Assembly (NCBI GenBank): GCA_020247305.1
Contig: JADCJE010000092.1
Span: 1 to 64,000 of the forward strand
Reading direction: 5' to 3'
Length of the DNA stretch: 64,000 nt
Source: Phycisphaerales bacterium
Lineage (GTDB): Bacteria; Planctomycetota; UBA1135; UBA2386
The notes under the pieces were generated by a model. The model saw only the letters and a program-made list of their open reading frames with translations. It searched no databases and had not been told where the DNA came from. The position numbers and the translations under genes are program-made. Shown here one piece after another: positions 33,386 through 41,768 of this stretch; position 1 is the stretch's first letter; each line of letters starts with the position of its first letter.

Positions 33386-33600
33386 TGGACATCAAGCTGA
33401 ACCGCGGCATGCCCGGCATGCCCCCCATTCCCACGCAACTGCCGACCCTGCTGCTGCTGCTCGGCGCCGCTTCGATCGGCTTCGGCCTGCTGCTGCTGTG
33501 GAACGAGTGGCTGCTGCGCTGGCTCGTCGCCGGGGTGTTCCTGGTGATCGGCGCCGTGCTGGCGCTGACCGGGCTGCGCGCCAAGAAGATGCTCGGCTGA
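33385..33600 (+). CDS. Small two-span membrane protein coupled to the GNAT-like gene
   Basis: 71 residues, with two hydrophobic segments (about 22-40 and 46-63) and a short basic C-terminus ending KKMLG. The N-terminus is Met/Pro-rich. It has no recognised motif. Translation is coupled to the previous gene through a 1-nt overlap, which suggests the products are made together and may interact at the membrane. Confidence 0.6.
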   Translation: MDIKLNRGMPGMPPIPTQLPTLLLLLGAASIGFGLLLLWNEWLLRWLVAGVFLVIGAVLALTGLRAKKMLG

Positions 33601-33614
33601 AGCGCGCGCCGGCG

Positions 33615-34112
33615 TCAGGGCCCGGGCACGGGCAGCGGCGTCTCGCGCAGCCACGTCACCGCATCGGCGAGCTCCTTGCCGAAGTCCTTGGCGTCGAGCC
33701 ATAGCCACGTCGCGGTCGAGCGCGCCGGCCCGCCGGCGACCGGCACCTTCTGGCCGGTGTCGGCGAGCGTGGCGACGCCGTCGGCGAGCTCGCCGCGGAC
33801 GCGCACTTCGAGGCCGCCGAGGCCCATGTTGTTCTCGATCACGCCGCGCGCGATGGCGCGGAGGTCGAGCGGCAGCGGCCGCTCGATGCGGACGCGGCAG
33901 ATCTGGCGATCGAGGTCGATCTGGGGGGTGGAGCCGAACCGGCTCTCGAAGAACTGCTGGAGGCCCAGCAGTTCCTCGTTTCAAGTTCAACCCTGCAGCT
34001 GGATCTCGACGAACGCGAAGTCCGTCGGGGCCGGTTGGACCTCGACGCCGGGCGGCAGGCAGGCGGCGAGCGCCAGGGCCGCGAGGAACGCGGACAGCAG
34101 AGTTGGCTTCAT
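33615..34112 (-). pseudogene. Lipoprotein gene interrupted by two in-frame TGA codons
   Basis: The frame starts with a lipoprotein signal (MKPTLLSAFLAALALAACLP) at 34112, reaches VEIQLQG, then reads TGA, ACT, TGA (33981-33989) and continues in the same frame for 121 residues to the stop at 33615. The second part (ELLGLQQFFESRFG, ICRVRIERPLPLDL, GLEVRVRGELADG) has no usable start near its 5' end and reads like the rest of one protein. It is best read as a broken gene, or as one with a sequencing or recoding peculiarity. It follows the beta-barrel gene by 20 nt. Confidence 0.6.
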
Positions 34113-34132
34113 GGGCAAGTCGATGGCGACGG

Positions 34133-35050
34133 TCAGAAACGATAGCCGATGGCGAACTGCAGCGACCAGCTGTCGTCGAGCTGGCCGTTGCCCGGCGTGA
34201 GGTCGCCGTTGGCGTCGCGCCAGACGACGCACTCGCCAGTGAGCTGGAAGTCGAGCGACGGCCGCGGCCGGAACGCCCACGTGCCGCCGACGGCGAGGCG
34301 CTCGGTGCCGGTGCCGGCGAGCACGGCGCCGTCCTGGCGATCGCGCGCCTCGTCGTACCAGTGCGCGAACACATCGAGGCGCATGAACGGCCCGGGGTAG
34401 GGCTCCAGCCAGAACCGGTTGCCGACCGCGACCTCGGCGAACCACGACGAGCCGAGGCGGTCGCCGTCGTCGTCGGTGTCGTTGCGCAGCTGCCGCAGGA
34501 TCGCGGCGTTGAAGCGCCACCGGCCGGGCTCGGGCGTGATGGCGACGCCGATCGCCGGATCGAGGCCGCCGCTGCCGGGCTGCCGCTCGGGCGTCAGCTC
34601 GACGCCGCGCGCCGACTCGTCGTTGGCGCCGGTCGGCAGCGACAGCGAGGTGATCAGCGCGGTGTTGATCGCCACGCGGGGCGCGTCCCAGCGGTGGAAG
34701 CGCCACTTCGCCAGCAGCTCGACGTCGCCGAGCCCCTCGGTGCGGGAGTCGCCGTCGTTCGAGACGTAGTCGTCGTTGACGTAGGGGACGGCGAAGCCGA
34801 TCTGCAGGTCGTGCCGCAGGCCGTACTGCACGCCGGTCGTCGTGGTCACGCGCGTGCGGTGCTGCGCGTCCGGGTCGTCGACGCGGCGGTTGCCCGCCCA
34901 CAGCGACTCCTCGCGGTCGATGTCGATGCTGGTGCTGACCAGCCACCCGCCGCGGTACAACGTCTCGCCGTCGACGACGTCGAGGACCTGGTTCTGCGCC
35001 GGCAGGACACCGGCGGCGACGGGGACGAGCGCGAGCCAACGGCGCGGCAT
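34133..35050 (-). CDS. Outer-membrane beta-barrel protein (MetA-pathway/transporter-like)
   Basis: 305 residues. A short signal peptide (RRWLALVPVAAGVLPAQ) is followed by alternating amphipathic beta-strands, with typical pieces GVQYGLRHDLQIGFAVPYV, VAINTALITSLSLPTG and a final LQFAIGYRF whose C-terminal Phe is the usual outer-membrane insertion signal. It resembles the phenol-degradation-meta/transporter family of barrels, whose substrates are mostly unknown. The ATG at 35050 is preceded by a -10 element and is therefore probably leaderless. Confidence 0.7.
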   Translation of the reverse strand: MPRRWLALVPVAAGVLPAQNQVLDVVDGETLYRGGWLVSTSIDIDREESLWAGNRRVDDPDAQHRTRVTTTTGVQYGLRHDLQIGFAVPYVNDDYVSNDGDSRTEGLGDVELLAKWRFHRWDAPRVAINTALITSLSLPTGANDESARGVELTPERQPGSGGLDPAIGVAITPEPGRWRFNAAILRQLRNDTDDDGDRLGSSWFAEVAVGNRFWLEPYPGPFMRLDVFAHWYDEARDRQDGAVLAGTGTERLAVGGTWAFRPRPSLDFQLTGECVVWRDANGDLTPGNGQLDDSWSLQFAIGYRF

Positions 35051-35056
35051 GTCGCC

Positions 35057-35062
35057 AAGGTA
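35057..35062 (-). promoter_or_regulatory. -10 element (TACCTT) for the beta-barrel gene
   Basis: TACCTT ends 6 nt before the ATG at 35050, the tightest leaderless arrangement in the window. It separates this gene from the bat operon, whose stop codon is at 35101. Confidence 0.55.
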
Positions 35063-35100
35063 GCGCGCCCGCGGTGCGCCGGCGAGCGGCCGTTCGCCGC

Positions 35101-37623
35101 TCACTCGACGACGGCGACCTGCTCGCGCGGCGCGAAGCCGACGCGGTCGCCGGCGCGCACGCGCACGTAGCTGCCGCCATCGCCGCCGAGCAGGTCGACG
35201 CGCACGCCCGCGCGCACCGTCGCCACCGGCTCGAGGCCGGCGCGCGGCTCGGAGACGAGCGCGAGCTGCTGCAGCGCGATCGCCGCCGGCGGCCGGCCCG
35301 GCGCGACGACCAGCGCATCGAGCGCGAGCCAGACGCCGGGACCGGCGGCCAGCAGCGCGAGCCAGCGCAGGCCGACGCGGCGCCAGCCGAAGGCGCAGCA
35401 GCCGGCGGCGAGTGCCAGCAGCAGGGCGGCGACGAGCACCTGCTCCCCCGCCGTCAGCCGCGCGCGCAGCGCCGCGACTTGCGCGATCAGGCCCTCGTCG
35501 CCGGCGTCGAGTTGCAGGCGCGCGGCGACGAGGTTGGCGTTGGCGCGCAACTCGGCGTCGCGCGGCAGCGCCCGCAGCGCCGACTCGTACGCCCACAGCG
35601 CCCGCGGCAGGTCGCCGAGCCGATACCAGCAGTTGCCCTGCGCGCGCAACAACCGCCGGTCGCCGGTCGCGGCGTAGCGTTCGCCGAACGCGGCGGCGGC
35701 GGCGCGGAAGTCGCCGGCGCGATAGAGCGCCACCGGGTCGCCGGCGGCGGGCGGCGCGTCGGCCTTCTGCTGCGCGCCGAGCCCCCCCGCCAGCAGCGCG
35801 AGCGCCAGCAGCGGCGCCAGCGCGTGGCCCAGGCGCTGCAGCCGCTGCGGTTCGAGCCGCGCCGCGAGCGCGCGCACCGCGTCGGCCGCCAGCGGCGCGC
35901 CGCCGCCAAAGCGCGCGGCGGTGCCCTGCTCGACCGCGGTGACGACCGCAGCGGCGAGGTCGTCGGCGAGGCCGGCGTCGCGCAGCCGTTCGCGCAGGTC
36001 CGGCGCGATGATCGCGGCGGCAGCGACGCCGAGGCGATCGCCGAGATACTGCGCCAGCGCGGCCAACGGGTCCTCGCCGGCCTGCAGCGCGACGTCGAGG
36101 TTGCGCCGGGCCGCGCGCGCGCGCTGGCCGAGGACGTCGCCGGCGCGGCGGCGGCGCGCGGCGAGCAGCGCCGCCGCGCCGAAGGCGCACAGCCACGGCG
36201 CCAGCAGCGCGACCGCCGCCAGCCACCGCGCGGGCGGCGCGAACACGGCGGGCGCGCCGTCGAGCGCCGGCAGGTCGAAGACGTCGTCGACGCCGGGCTG
36301 CACGGCCTTGCTGGCTTCGCTGCGCAGCGGCGCCAGCGTCTCGCCGTTGGGCAGCGGCCGCACCTGCAGCGGGATCGCCGTCGTCGCGGTGCTGACGAAC
36401 GCCTCGACGCCCGGCGTGGTGTCGAAGTAGTTCCACGCGATCGGCGGCACCGCCGTCACCGCCGTCGACAGCGGCGCGAGGTCGTAGGTGACCACGACCT
36501 TCTCGGCGTCGCGGCGCGCTTCGGCCTGGCCGAGCTTGTGGAAGCCGTCGAGCGCGTCGAGCGCGGGCAGCCGCAGGAACTCCAGGTTGCCCTTGCCGCG
36601 CACGGTCAGCGTCAGCTTGAGCGAGTCGCCGACCTGCACGCTGTCGCGGTCGATCGCGGCCTCGACGCCAAAGCGCCCCACCGCGCCGAAGAACGGCGTC
36701 GGCCGGCCCTGCTCGGGGATCGGCAGCACCTCGATCGCCACCGGCTTGCCGTAGGCGTAGTACTGCTCGGTCTGGCCGCCGCGCTGCAACCCGAACAGGT
36801 CGCGGCTGCCCTCGCGGCGCACGACGTGGAAGCGCAGCGTCGGCGCCGTCAGCTCCAGCTTGCCGACGCGGGTCGGCAGGAACGCGCGCTCAGCGGTGAA
36901 GCAAAGCCAGCGGCCGCCGGCGCGCTGGTGGTCGGGCTCGAACGCGACCGGGACCAGCGAGTTGCCGCCGCGCACGACCAGCGCGGTGTTGCCGCTCGGC
37001 GCCGGCGCGGCGATCGGTTCGCCGCCCGGAAAGGCATCGAGCCAGCCGGCCTGCAGTTCGACGTCGTAGTAGCCCTGGCCGTTGTTGGCGCGGCCCTGCA
37101 CCAGCCGCAGCCCCTGCTGCACGCCGAACTGCAGGCGCACGCGGATCGGCTCGTGCACATAGACGCGGATCGGCTCGGCCTGCACGTCGACCCAGCCGAG
37201 TTCCTCGCCGAGCAGGTCCTTGCGCGCTTCTATCCGCAGTTCGCGCACGCGCTGCTCGCGGCTGCCGGTCCACGCCGCGAACGACGGCACGACGAAGGCC
37301 CCTTCGCGCAGCGGCCGCAGCTCCAGCTGCCAGCTGATCGACTCGCGGCGCACCATCGACTGGCCGTCCCAGCGCTGCTCCAACTGGCGCGCCGGTCCAA
37401 AGGCCTGGATGGCGAGGCCGTCGACCTGCGGCAGCGCGAGTTCGCGCGGCGTGCCCTTGGGGTCGACGATGCGGATCTCGGCGCGCGCGCTGTCGCCGAG
37501 CCGCACCGTCGCCGGATCGGGACCGACGACGACGAGTTGCTCCTGCGCCGACGCGCTGGCGAGCGCGAGCGCGGCGGCAGCTGTGGCGGCGAACGCGGCG
37601 AACCGGGGCCGGTGCGGACTCAC
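35101..37623 (-). CDS. BatD-BatE fusion protein
   Basis: 840 residues. Signal peptide (1-26), then a long beta-rich BatD-type region (ELALPQVDGLAIQAF, SVQVGDSLKLTLTVRGKGNL), one membrane span at about 464-485 and a helical part. A second hydrophobic stretch near 600 (ALAPLLALALLAGGLG) precedes TPR-like helices (AGDFRAAAAAFGERYAATGD, YRLGDLPRALWAYESAL), a pair of spans (about 735-790) and an SH3-like end. The second half looks like BatE, normally a separate gene. The start is a GTG overlapping the previous stop. Confidence 0.8.
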   Translation of the reverse strand: MSPHRPRFAAFAATAAAALALASASAQEQLVVVGPDPATVRLGDSARAEIRIVDPKGTPRELALPQVDGLAIQAFGPARQLEQRWDGQSMVRRESISWQLELRPLREGAFVVPSFAAWTGSREQRVRELRIEARKDLLGEELGWVDVQAEPIRVYVHEPIRVRLQFGVQQGLRLVQGRANNGQGYYDVELQAGWLDAFPGGEPIAAPAPSGNTALVVRGGNSLVPVAFEPDHQRAGGRWLCFTAERAFLPTRVGKLELTAPTLRFHVVRREGSRDLFGLQRGGQTEQYYAYGKPVAIEVLPIPEQGRPTPFFGAVGRFGVEAAIDRDSVQVGDSLKLTLTVRGKGNLEFLRLPALDALDGFHKLGQAEARRDAEKVVVTYDLAPLSTAVTAVPPIAWNYFDTTPGVEAFVSTATTAIPLQVRPLPNGETLAPLRSEASKAVQPGVDDVFDLPALDGAPAVFAPPARWLAAVALLAPWLCAFGAAALLAARRRRAGDVLGQRARAARRNLDVALQAGEDPLAALAQYLGDRLGVAAAAIIAPDLRERLRDAGLADDLAAAVVTAVEQGTAARFGGGAPLAADAVRALAARLEPQRLQRLGHALAPLLALALLAGGLGAQQKADAPPAAGDPVALYRAGDFRAAAAAFGERYAATGDRRLLRAQGNCWYRLGDLPRALWAYESALRALPRDAELRANANLVAARLQLDAGDEGLIAQVAALRARLTAGEQVLVAALLLALAAGCCAFGWRRVGLRWLALLAAGPGVWLALDALVVAPGRPPAAIALQQLALVSEPRAGLEPVATVRAGVRVDLLGGDGGSYVRVRAGDRVGFAPREQVAVVE

Positions 37624-38729
37624 CAGTCGCGCTCCACCGGCCGGCGGCCGGACTTGCTGCGCGCGCGGCTGGCGCGCAGCTTGTCGTCGAGGTCGCGCAG
37701 TTGCTCCAGCAGCCGCTGCGCCTGCTCGGGGGTCAGTTCGCGGCCGTCGGCCGCTTCGCCCGGGGCGTCCTGGCGCGGCGTCGCCGGCTTGGGTTCGCTC
37801 GGCGGCGGCGGCTGCTCGCCGGGTTTGGGCTCCGGCTGCGGCTCGCCCTGCTTGCCGTCCTGCGGCTTCTGCTCCCCCTGCTGGGCCTGCGGCTCGGGCG
37901 GTTCCTTGCCATCGCCTGGCTGCGGCTGCGGCGGCTGCTCGCCGGGTTTCTGCTCGCCGGACTTCGGCTCGTCGGCCTTGGGCTGCGGCTCGCCCTGCTT
38001 GCCGTCCTGCTGCTCGCCTTGCTTGCCGTCCTGCTGCTGGTCCGGCTTCGGCTCCTGCTTCTGGTCCGGCTGCTGCTTGTCGTCCGGCTTGCTGCCGTCC
38101 TGCTTGTCGTCCTTCTTCTCGTCCTGCTTGTCATCCTTCGGCTGGTCGCCCGGCTTCTGGTCGTCGGACTTCGGCTGCTGCTCGCGCTGCTTCTGCAGCT
38201 CCTCGATGCGGCGCTCCAGTGCGGCGATCGTGCGCAGGCTGCGCTCGAAGTTGCGCTGCAGTTCGGGCGACGGCGCCGCGGCCGCGCCGCGGGCGAAGTG
38301 GTCGCGCGCGGCCTCGGCCTTGGCCTTGGCCTGCTGCAGCAGCGGCAACGGATCGGCGGCTTCGGCCCCGCCGGCCGGGGGTTGGCCAGCGCCGGCGGCG
38401 GCCTCGGCGGCATCAGCCTGCGCGCTGAGCGCCTCCGCCTCGCCGTGGCGCACGACGCCGAGCAAGCCGGCGTGCAGCGCCGGCCGCGCGTCCTTGGCCA
38501 GGGCGGCGTACTTCTCGGCGGCGGTCTCGGCGGCGGCGAGGTCGCCGGCGCGCCAACTGGCGAGCGCGAGGTTCCACTGCAGCTCGGCGGAGTCGCCGTC
38601 CTCGGCGACGGCGGCGCGGAACGCCGCCGCAGCCTCGGCGAAGCGCCCTTCGCGGTAGAGCTGCAGCCCGCGCTCGCGCTCACCGCCCGGCAGCAGCGCG
38701 AGCAGCGTCGCCAACACGATCGACTTCAT
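37620..38729 (-). CDS. BatC-like TPR protein with Lys/Gln/Pro-rich tail
   Basis: 369 residues. A short signal-like segment is followed by TPR helices (LYREGRFAEAAAAFRAAVAE, LQWNLALASWRAGDLAAAE), a coiled coil (LRTIAALERRIEELQKQREQ) and about 140 residues of Lys, Asp, Gln, Pro and Gly repeats, probably disordered. The end is a helix (PEQAQRLLEQLRDLDDKL). This is the BatC architecture of Bat operons. The ATG at 38729 is favoured by overlap with the preceding stop; a Met two codons upstream is possible. Confidence 0.75.
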   Translation of the reverse strand: MKSIVLATLLALLPGGERERGLQLYREGRFAEAAAAFRAAVAEDGDSAELQWNLALASWRAGDLAAAETAAEKYAALAKDARPALHAGLLGVVRHGEAEALSAQADAAEAAAGAGQPPAGGAEAADPLPLLQQAKAKAEAARDHFARGAAAAPSPELQRNFERSLRTIAALERRIEELQKQREQQPKSDDQKPGDQPKDDKQDEKKDDKQDGSKPDDKQQPDQKQEPKPDQQQDGKQGEQQDGKQGEPQPKADEPKSGEQKPGEQPPQPQPGDGKEPPEPQAQQGEQKPQDGKQGEPQPEPKPGEQPPPPSEPKPATPRQDAPGEAADGRELTPEQAQRLLEQLRDLDDKLRASRARSKSGRRPVERDW

Positions 38730-39715
38730 CGGCATCGGCCTCCAGCCATCGCGATCTCCCACAGTAGCAGGACGAGCAGCGGCAAGAGCGCCCACTGGTA
38801 GCGGGTGCGCTTGCCGGTCTCCTCGCCGGTGTCGTACGAGCGCTTCTGCATCGGCTGCAGGCGGCCCTGGTGCAACTGGTTGAGCGGCAGCGCCATCGCC
38901 TCGGCGCGCAGGAACTCGCCGCCGGTCGCCGCCGCCAGCTCGCGCAGGCTGTCGGGGTCCATCTTGGAGACGACCTCGGCGCCGTCCTTGTCCTTGAGGA
39001 AGGCCTCGCTGCCGCCCTGCGCGACCGTGATCTTGCTGCCGTAGGCGCTGCCGTAGCCGACGGCGTGCACGACGAGGCCCTGGTCGGCCAGTTCGCGCGC
39101 CGCCTGCCGGCCGGCGCCGGCGAGGTCCTCGCCGTCGGTCAGCAGCACGACGACGGTGGTGCGCGCGTTCTGCGGATCGGCGAGCTCGCGCGCCTTGCGC
39201 AGCGCCGCGGCGAGGTCGGTGCCGCCGGTCTTGATCGCCTCGGTGTCGACCTCGTCGAGCAGCGCGCGGAAGCTGTCCATGTCGTGCGTCAGCGGCACCC
39301 ACGTGCGCGCCGCGCCGGCGAACACGACGAGGCCGGCGCGGTCGCCGCCCTGCAGCAGCGGCAGCACGGCGCGCACGTCCTGGCGCGCCCGCTGCAGCCG
39401 GTCGGGCTGCATGTCGCGCGCCAGCATCGAGCGCGACGCATCGAGGCAGAAGATCAGGTCGAGGCCGCGGCGCTCGACCTGCACCGGCTCGTCGCCCCAG
39501 CGCGGGTCCATCCACGCCACCAGCGCCAAGGCCAGCAGCGCGGTCGTGCGCAGCGCGCGCACCAGCGGCGCTGCCACCTTGGTCGTCGGCGCGGCGCCGT
39601 AGCGGGCCGCCGCCGCGCGCGTGCGGTCGAACACCGCCCACAGCGACGCGGCGACGACCGGCAGCGCCAGCAGCAGCGGCCACAGGCCGGGCCGCGTCCA
39701 GACGAGGTCGTTCAC
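38726..39715 (-). CDS. VWA-domain membrane protein, BatB-like
   Basis: 329 residues from a GTG. There are membrane segments at both ends (LWPLLLALPVVAASLWAVF and WALLPLLVLLLWEIAMAGG) around a von Willebrand A domain. The metal site is intact: LDASRSML (DxSxS), the Thr in GGTDLAAAL, and the Asp in LLTDGEDLAG. These proteins are membrane-anchored, with the VWA domain facing the periplasm in Bat systems. It overlaps both neighbours by GTGA/ATGA. It is a paralogue of the next gene upstream. Confidence 0.85.
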   Translation of the reverse strand: MNDLVWTRPGLWPLLLALPVVAASLWAVFDRTRAAAARYGAAPTTKVAAPLVRALRTTALLALALVAWMDPRWGDEPVQVERRGLDLIFCLDASRSMLARDMQPDRLQRARQDVRAVLPLLQGGDRAGLVVFAGAARTWVPLTHDMDSFRALLDEVDTEAIKTGGTDLAAALRKARELADPQNARTTVVVLLTDGEDLAGAGRQAARELADQGLVVHAVGYGSAYGSKITVAQGGSEAFLKDKDGAEVVSKMDPDSLRELAAATGGEFLRAEAMALPLNQLHQGRLQPMQKRSYDTGEETGKRTRYQWALLPLLVLLLWEIAMAGGRCR

Positions 39716-40689
39716 GGCGCCCTCCGCAGCAGCAGCGCGTCGAGCAGCAGCGCCAGCAGCAGCGTCGTCAGCCCGAAAGCGAGCGGCCACTCGAAGCAGT
39801 CGACGGTGCGGAAACGCGGGTCGGCGAGTTCGACCGTCTCCAGCTCGTCGATCTGGGCGTAGACCTCGGCGAGGTCCGCGGCGCTGCGCGGCTGGAAGAA
39901 CCGGCCGCCGGTCGTCTCGGCGATCTGACGCAGTTCGCGGAAGTCGAGCGGCTGGAAGCCGAACGGCGTCGGCGTGCCGTTGCCGAGGCCGATCGTGTGC
40001 ACGCGCAGTCCGGCGTCCTTGGCCAGCTTGGCGGCGGTCGCCGGCTCGATGTCGTGCACGGTGTTCTCGCCGTCGGTCAGCAGCACGACGACCTTGGACT
40101 TGGCGTCGCTCTTCTGCAGCACCTGCACGGCCTTGGCGACGGCGGTGCCGACCGCCGTACCGTCGAGTTCGCTGCCCTCGGGCACGGTGTCGAGCACGCC
40201 GAGGAACGCGTCCAGCGCCTGCTCGTCGAGCGTCAGCGGGCAGCGCAGCTCGGCGTAGCGCGCGAACGCAATCGCGCCGACGCGGTCGCGGCGGCGCGCG
40301 GCGGCGAACTCGCGGGCGCGCTCGCGCGCGGCGTCCATGCGGCGCGTCTTCCGCGTCGCGTCCATGTCGGCGATGTTCATCGACGAGCTGGCGTCGACGG
40401 CGAGCACGATGTCGATGCCCTGCTCGCGCAGCGGCAGCACGTCGCGCTGCACCGGCCGCGCCAGCGCGACGGCGAGGCAGCAGGCGGCGAGCGTCGACAG
40501 CGCCAGCGGCAGCCGCCGCAGGCGCACGCGCCACGACGGCCGCACGCCGGCGAACAGCGCCGCGGCGGCGGTCGGCAGCGCCGCCGTCGGCGTGCGCGCC
40601 CGCCACAGCGCCGCCAGCACCGCCGCCGGCGCGAACAGCAGGAACCACGGGTCCAGCAGCTGCAGGCCGTCGAGGCCGAGCCAGTTCAT
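39712..40689 (-). CDS. VWA-domain membrane protein, BatA-like
   Basis: 325 residues. Same plan as its neighbour: N-terminal spans (DPWFLLFAPAAVLAAL, LALSTLAACCLAVALARP), VWA domain, C-terminal span (ALFLTTL-like, LALLLDALLL). The metal site is VDASSSMN with GTAVGTAVAK and LLTDGENTVHD. It overlaps the gene before and after it. Two tandem VWA genes followed by a TPR gene and a BatD gene are the signature of Bat (Bacteroides aerotolerance) operons, whose role in envelope stress is still poorly defined. Confidence 0.85.
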   Translation of the reverse strand: MNWLGLDGLQLLDPWFLLFAPAAVLAALWRARTPTAALPTAAAALFAGVRPSWRVRLRRLPLALSTLAACCLAVALARPVQRDVLPLREQGIDIVLAVDASSSMNIADMDATRKTRRMDAARERAREFAAARRRDRVGAIAFARYAELRCPLTLDEQALDAFLGVLDTVPEGSELDGTAVGTAVAKAVQVLQKSDAKSKVVVLLTDGENTVHDIEPATAAKLAKDAGLRVHTIGLGNGTPTPFGFQPLDFRELRQIAETTGGRFFQPRSAADLAEVYAQIDELETVELADPRFRTVDCFEWPLAFGLTTLLLALLLDALLLRRAP

Positions 40690-41768
40690 CGCCGGTCCTC
40701 CGGGGAGCGCGTGGGCGGCGGCGATGGCAGAGGCGGCGGCGCGAGCGGCGACGCGGACAACGCCGACGCTGCGGCGGGCGATGCCAGCGACGGCAACGAC
40801 GCCGTTGCGGGCAGCGACTGCGGCGCCGTGCGGTCGCCGCGCGTCGCTTCGACGAACGCCGCCGCGAGGCGCCATGCGACCTCGTGGTCGCGCTCGCTCG
40901 GCACCACGGCGGCGAACTTGACGAGGTCGCACTGCGACAAGAACGCCTCCAGGTCGGCGCGGTGCGCCTTCGCGAGCGCGTCGCCGGCTTCGAGGTCGCG
41001 CAGGAACTCCTCGGTGGTGCGCTCGGGCGCGCGCAGGCCAAAGCGCGCCTCCAGGTAGTCGCGCAGCACCTGCGAGACGGCGACGTAGAAGGCGGCGACC
41101 TCGGCCGCAGTCGCCCGCGGCCGCTGGCGCAGGCGTTCGAGTTCGCGCAGCGCGCGCACGTGCGGCGGCGTCGGCGCGATGGCCAGCGTCGGCACGCGGC
41201 GGCGGCGGTTGGCGGCGACGAGCAAGCCGCCGCCGAGCAGCAGCGCGCCGCCGGCGAGCAGCCACGGCCAGCGCGCCAGCGGCGTCGGGAACGGTTCGCC
41301 CGGCGCTTCGATGGCGTCGTCGTCGGGCGCGAGCACGCTGCGCACGGTGACCGCCGCCGCGGGCGACGACGCTTCGCCCGCGCCCTCGCGCAACCGCGCC
41401 GTGAACGCCGGGATCGCCAGCTCGCCGGGCCCGCGCTTGGGCGTCGCCTGCAGCACCGTGCGCCGCCAGCTGCCGCCGAACAGCGGCCGCGCCGGCTCGT
41501 CGCGGCGCGTCGTCGACCAGTCCGCCGCCGGCAGTTCGGGCGCGAAGTCGGCCGGCGCGCCGCCGCGCGTCCACAGGTCGAAGGTCAGCGTCACCGGCTC
41601 CAGCGGCGCCACCGCCGCGGGCGCCACCTGCAGGCGCAGCGCCACCACCGCCGCCGGCTCCTCGCGCCACGGCGGCGTCGGCCCGCAGCCGGCGAGCAGC
41701 GGCAGCAGTGCGGCGGCGGCGGCGCGGGCGGCGGCGCGCGCTGGGCGACAACGGCCACCGGCGTTCAT
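40686..41768 (-). CDS. Membrane lipoprotein with BatD/DUF4381-like features
   Basis: 360 residues. An Ala/Arg-rich signal ending LLPLLAGCGP is a probable lipobox. A beta-rich domain follows (VTLTFDLWTRGGAPADFAPE), one span (WPWLLAGGALLLGGGLLVAA), then a helical domain (YVAVSQVLRDYLEARFGLRA, TEEFLRDLEAG) like the cytoplasmic part of DUF4381-type proteins next to VWA genes. The C-terminus is Pro/Ala-rich. It overlaps DUF58 and batA. It probably couples the periplasmic and cytoplasmic parts of the Bat complex. Confidence 0.65.
   Translation of the reverse strand: MNAGGRCRPARAAARAAAAALLPLLAGCGPTPPWREEPAAVVALRLQVAPAAVAPLEPVTLTFDLWTRGGAPADFAPELPAADWSTTRRDEPARPLFGGSWRRTVLQATPKRGPGELAIPAFTARLREGAGEASSPAAAVTVRSVLAPDDDAIEAPGEPFPTPLARWPWLLAGGALLLGGGLLVAANRRRRVPTLAIAPTPPHVRALRELERLRQRPRATAAEVAAFYVAVSQVLRDYLEARFGLRAPERTTEEFLRDLEAGDALAKAHRADLEAFLSQCDLVKFAAVVPSERDHEVAWRLAAAFVEATRGDRTAPQSLPATASLPSLASPAAASALSASPLAPPPLPSPPPTRSPEDRR

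Noticed and set aside
33981-33989. Selenocysteine recoding of the paired UGA codons
   Set aside because: There is no redox motif, the U-x-U spacing is unusual, and I saw no evident hairpin of the required kind; kept only as a minor alternative.
37740-38160. Repetitive GC-rich stretch as a repeat element
   Set aside because: It is the codon-level expression of the Lys/Gln/Pro-rich tail of the BatC-like protein.
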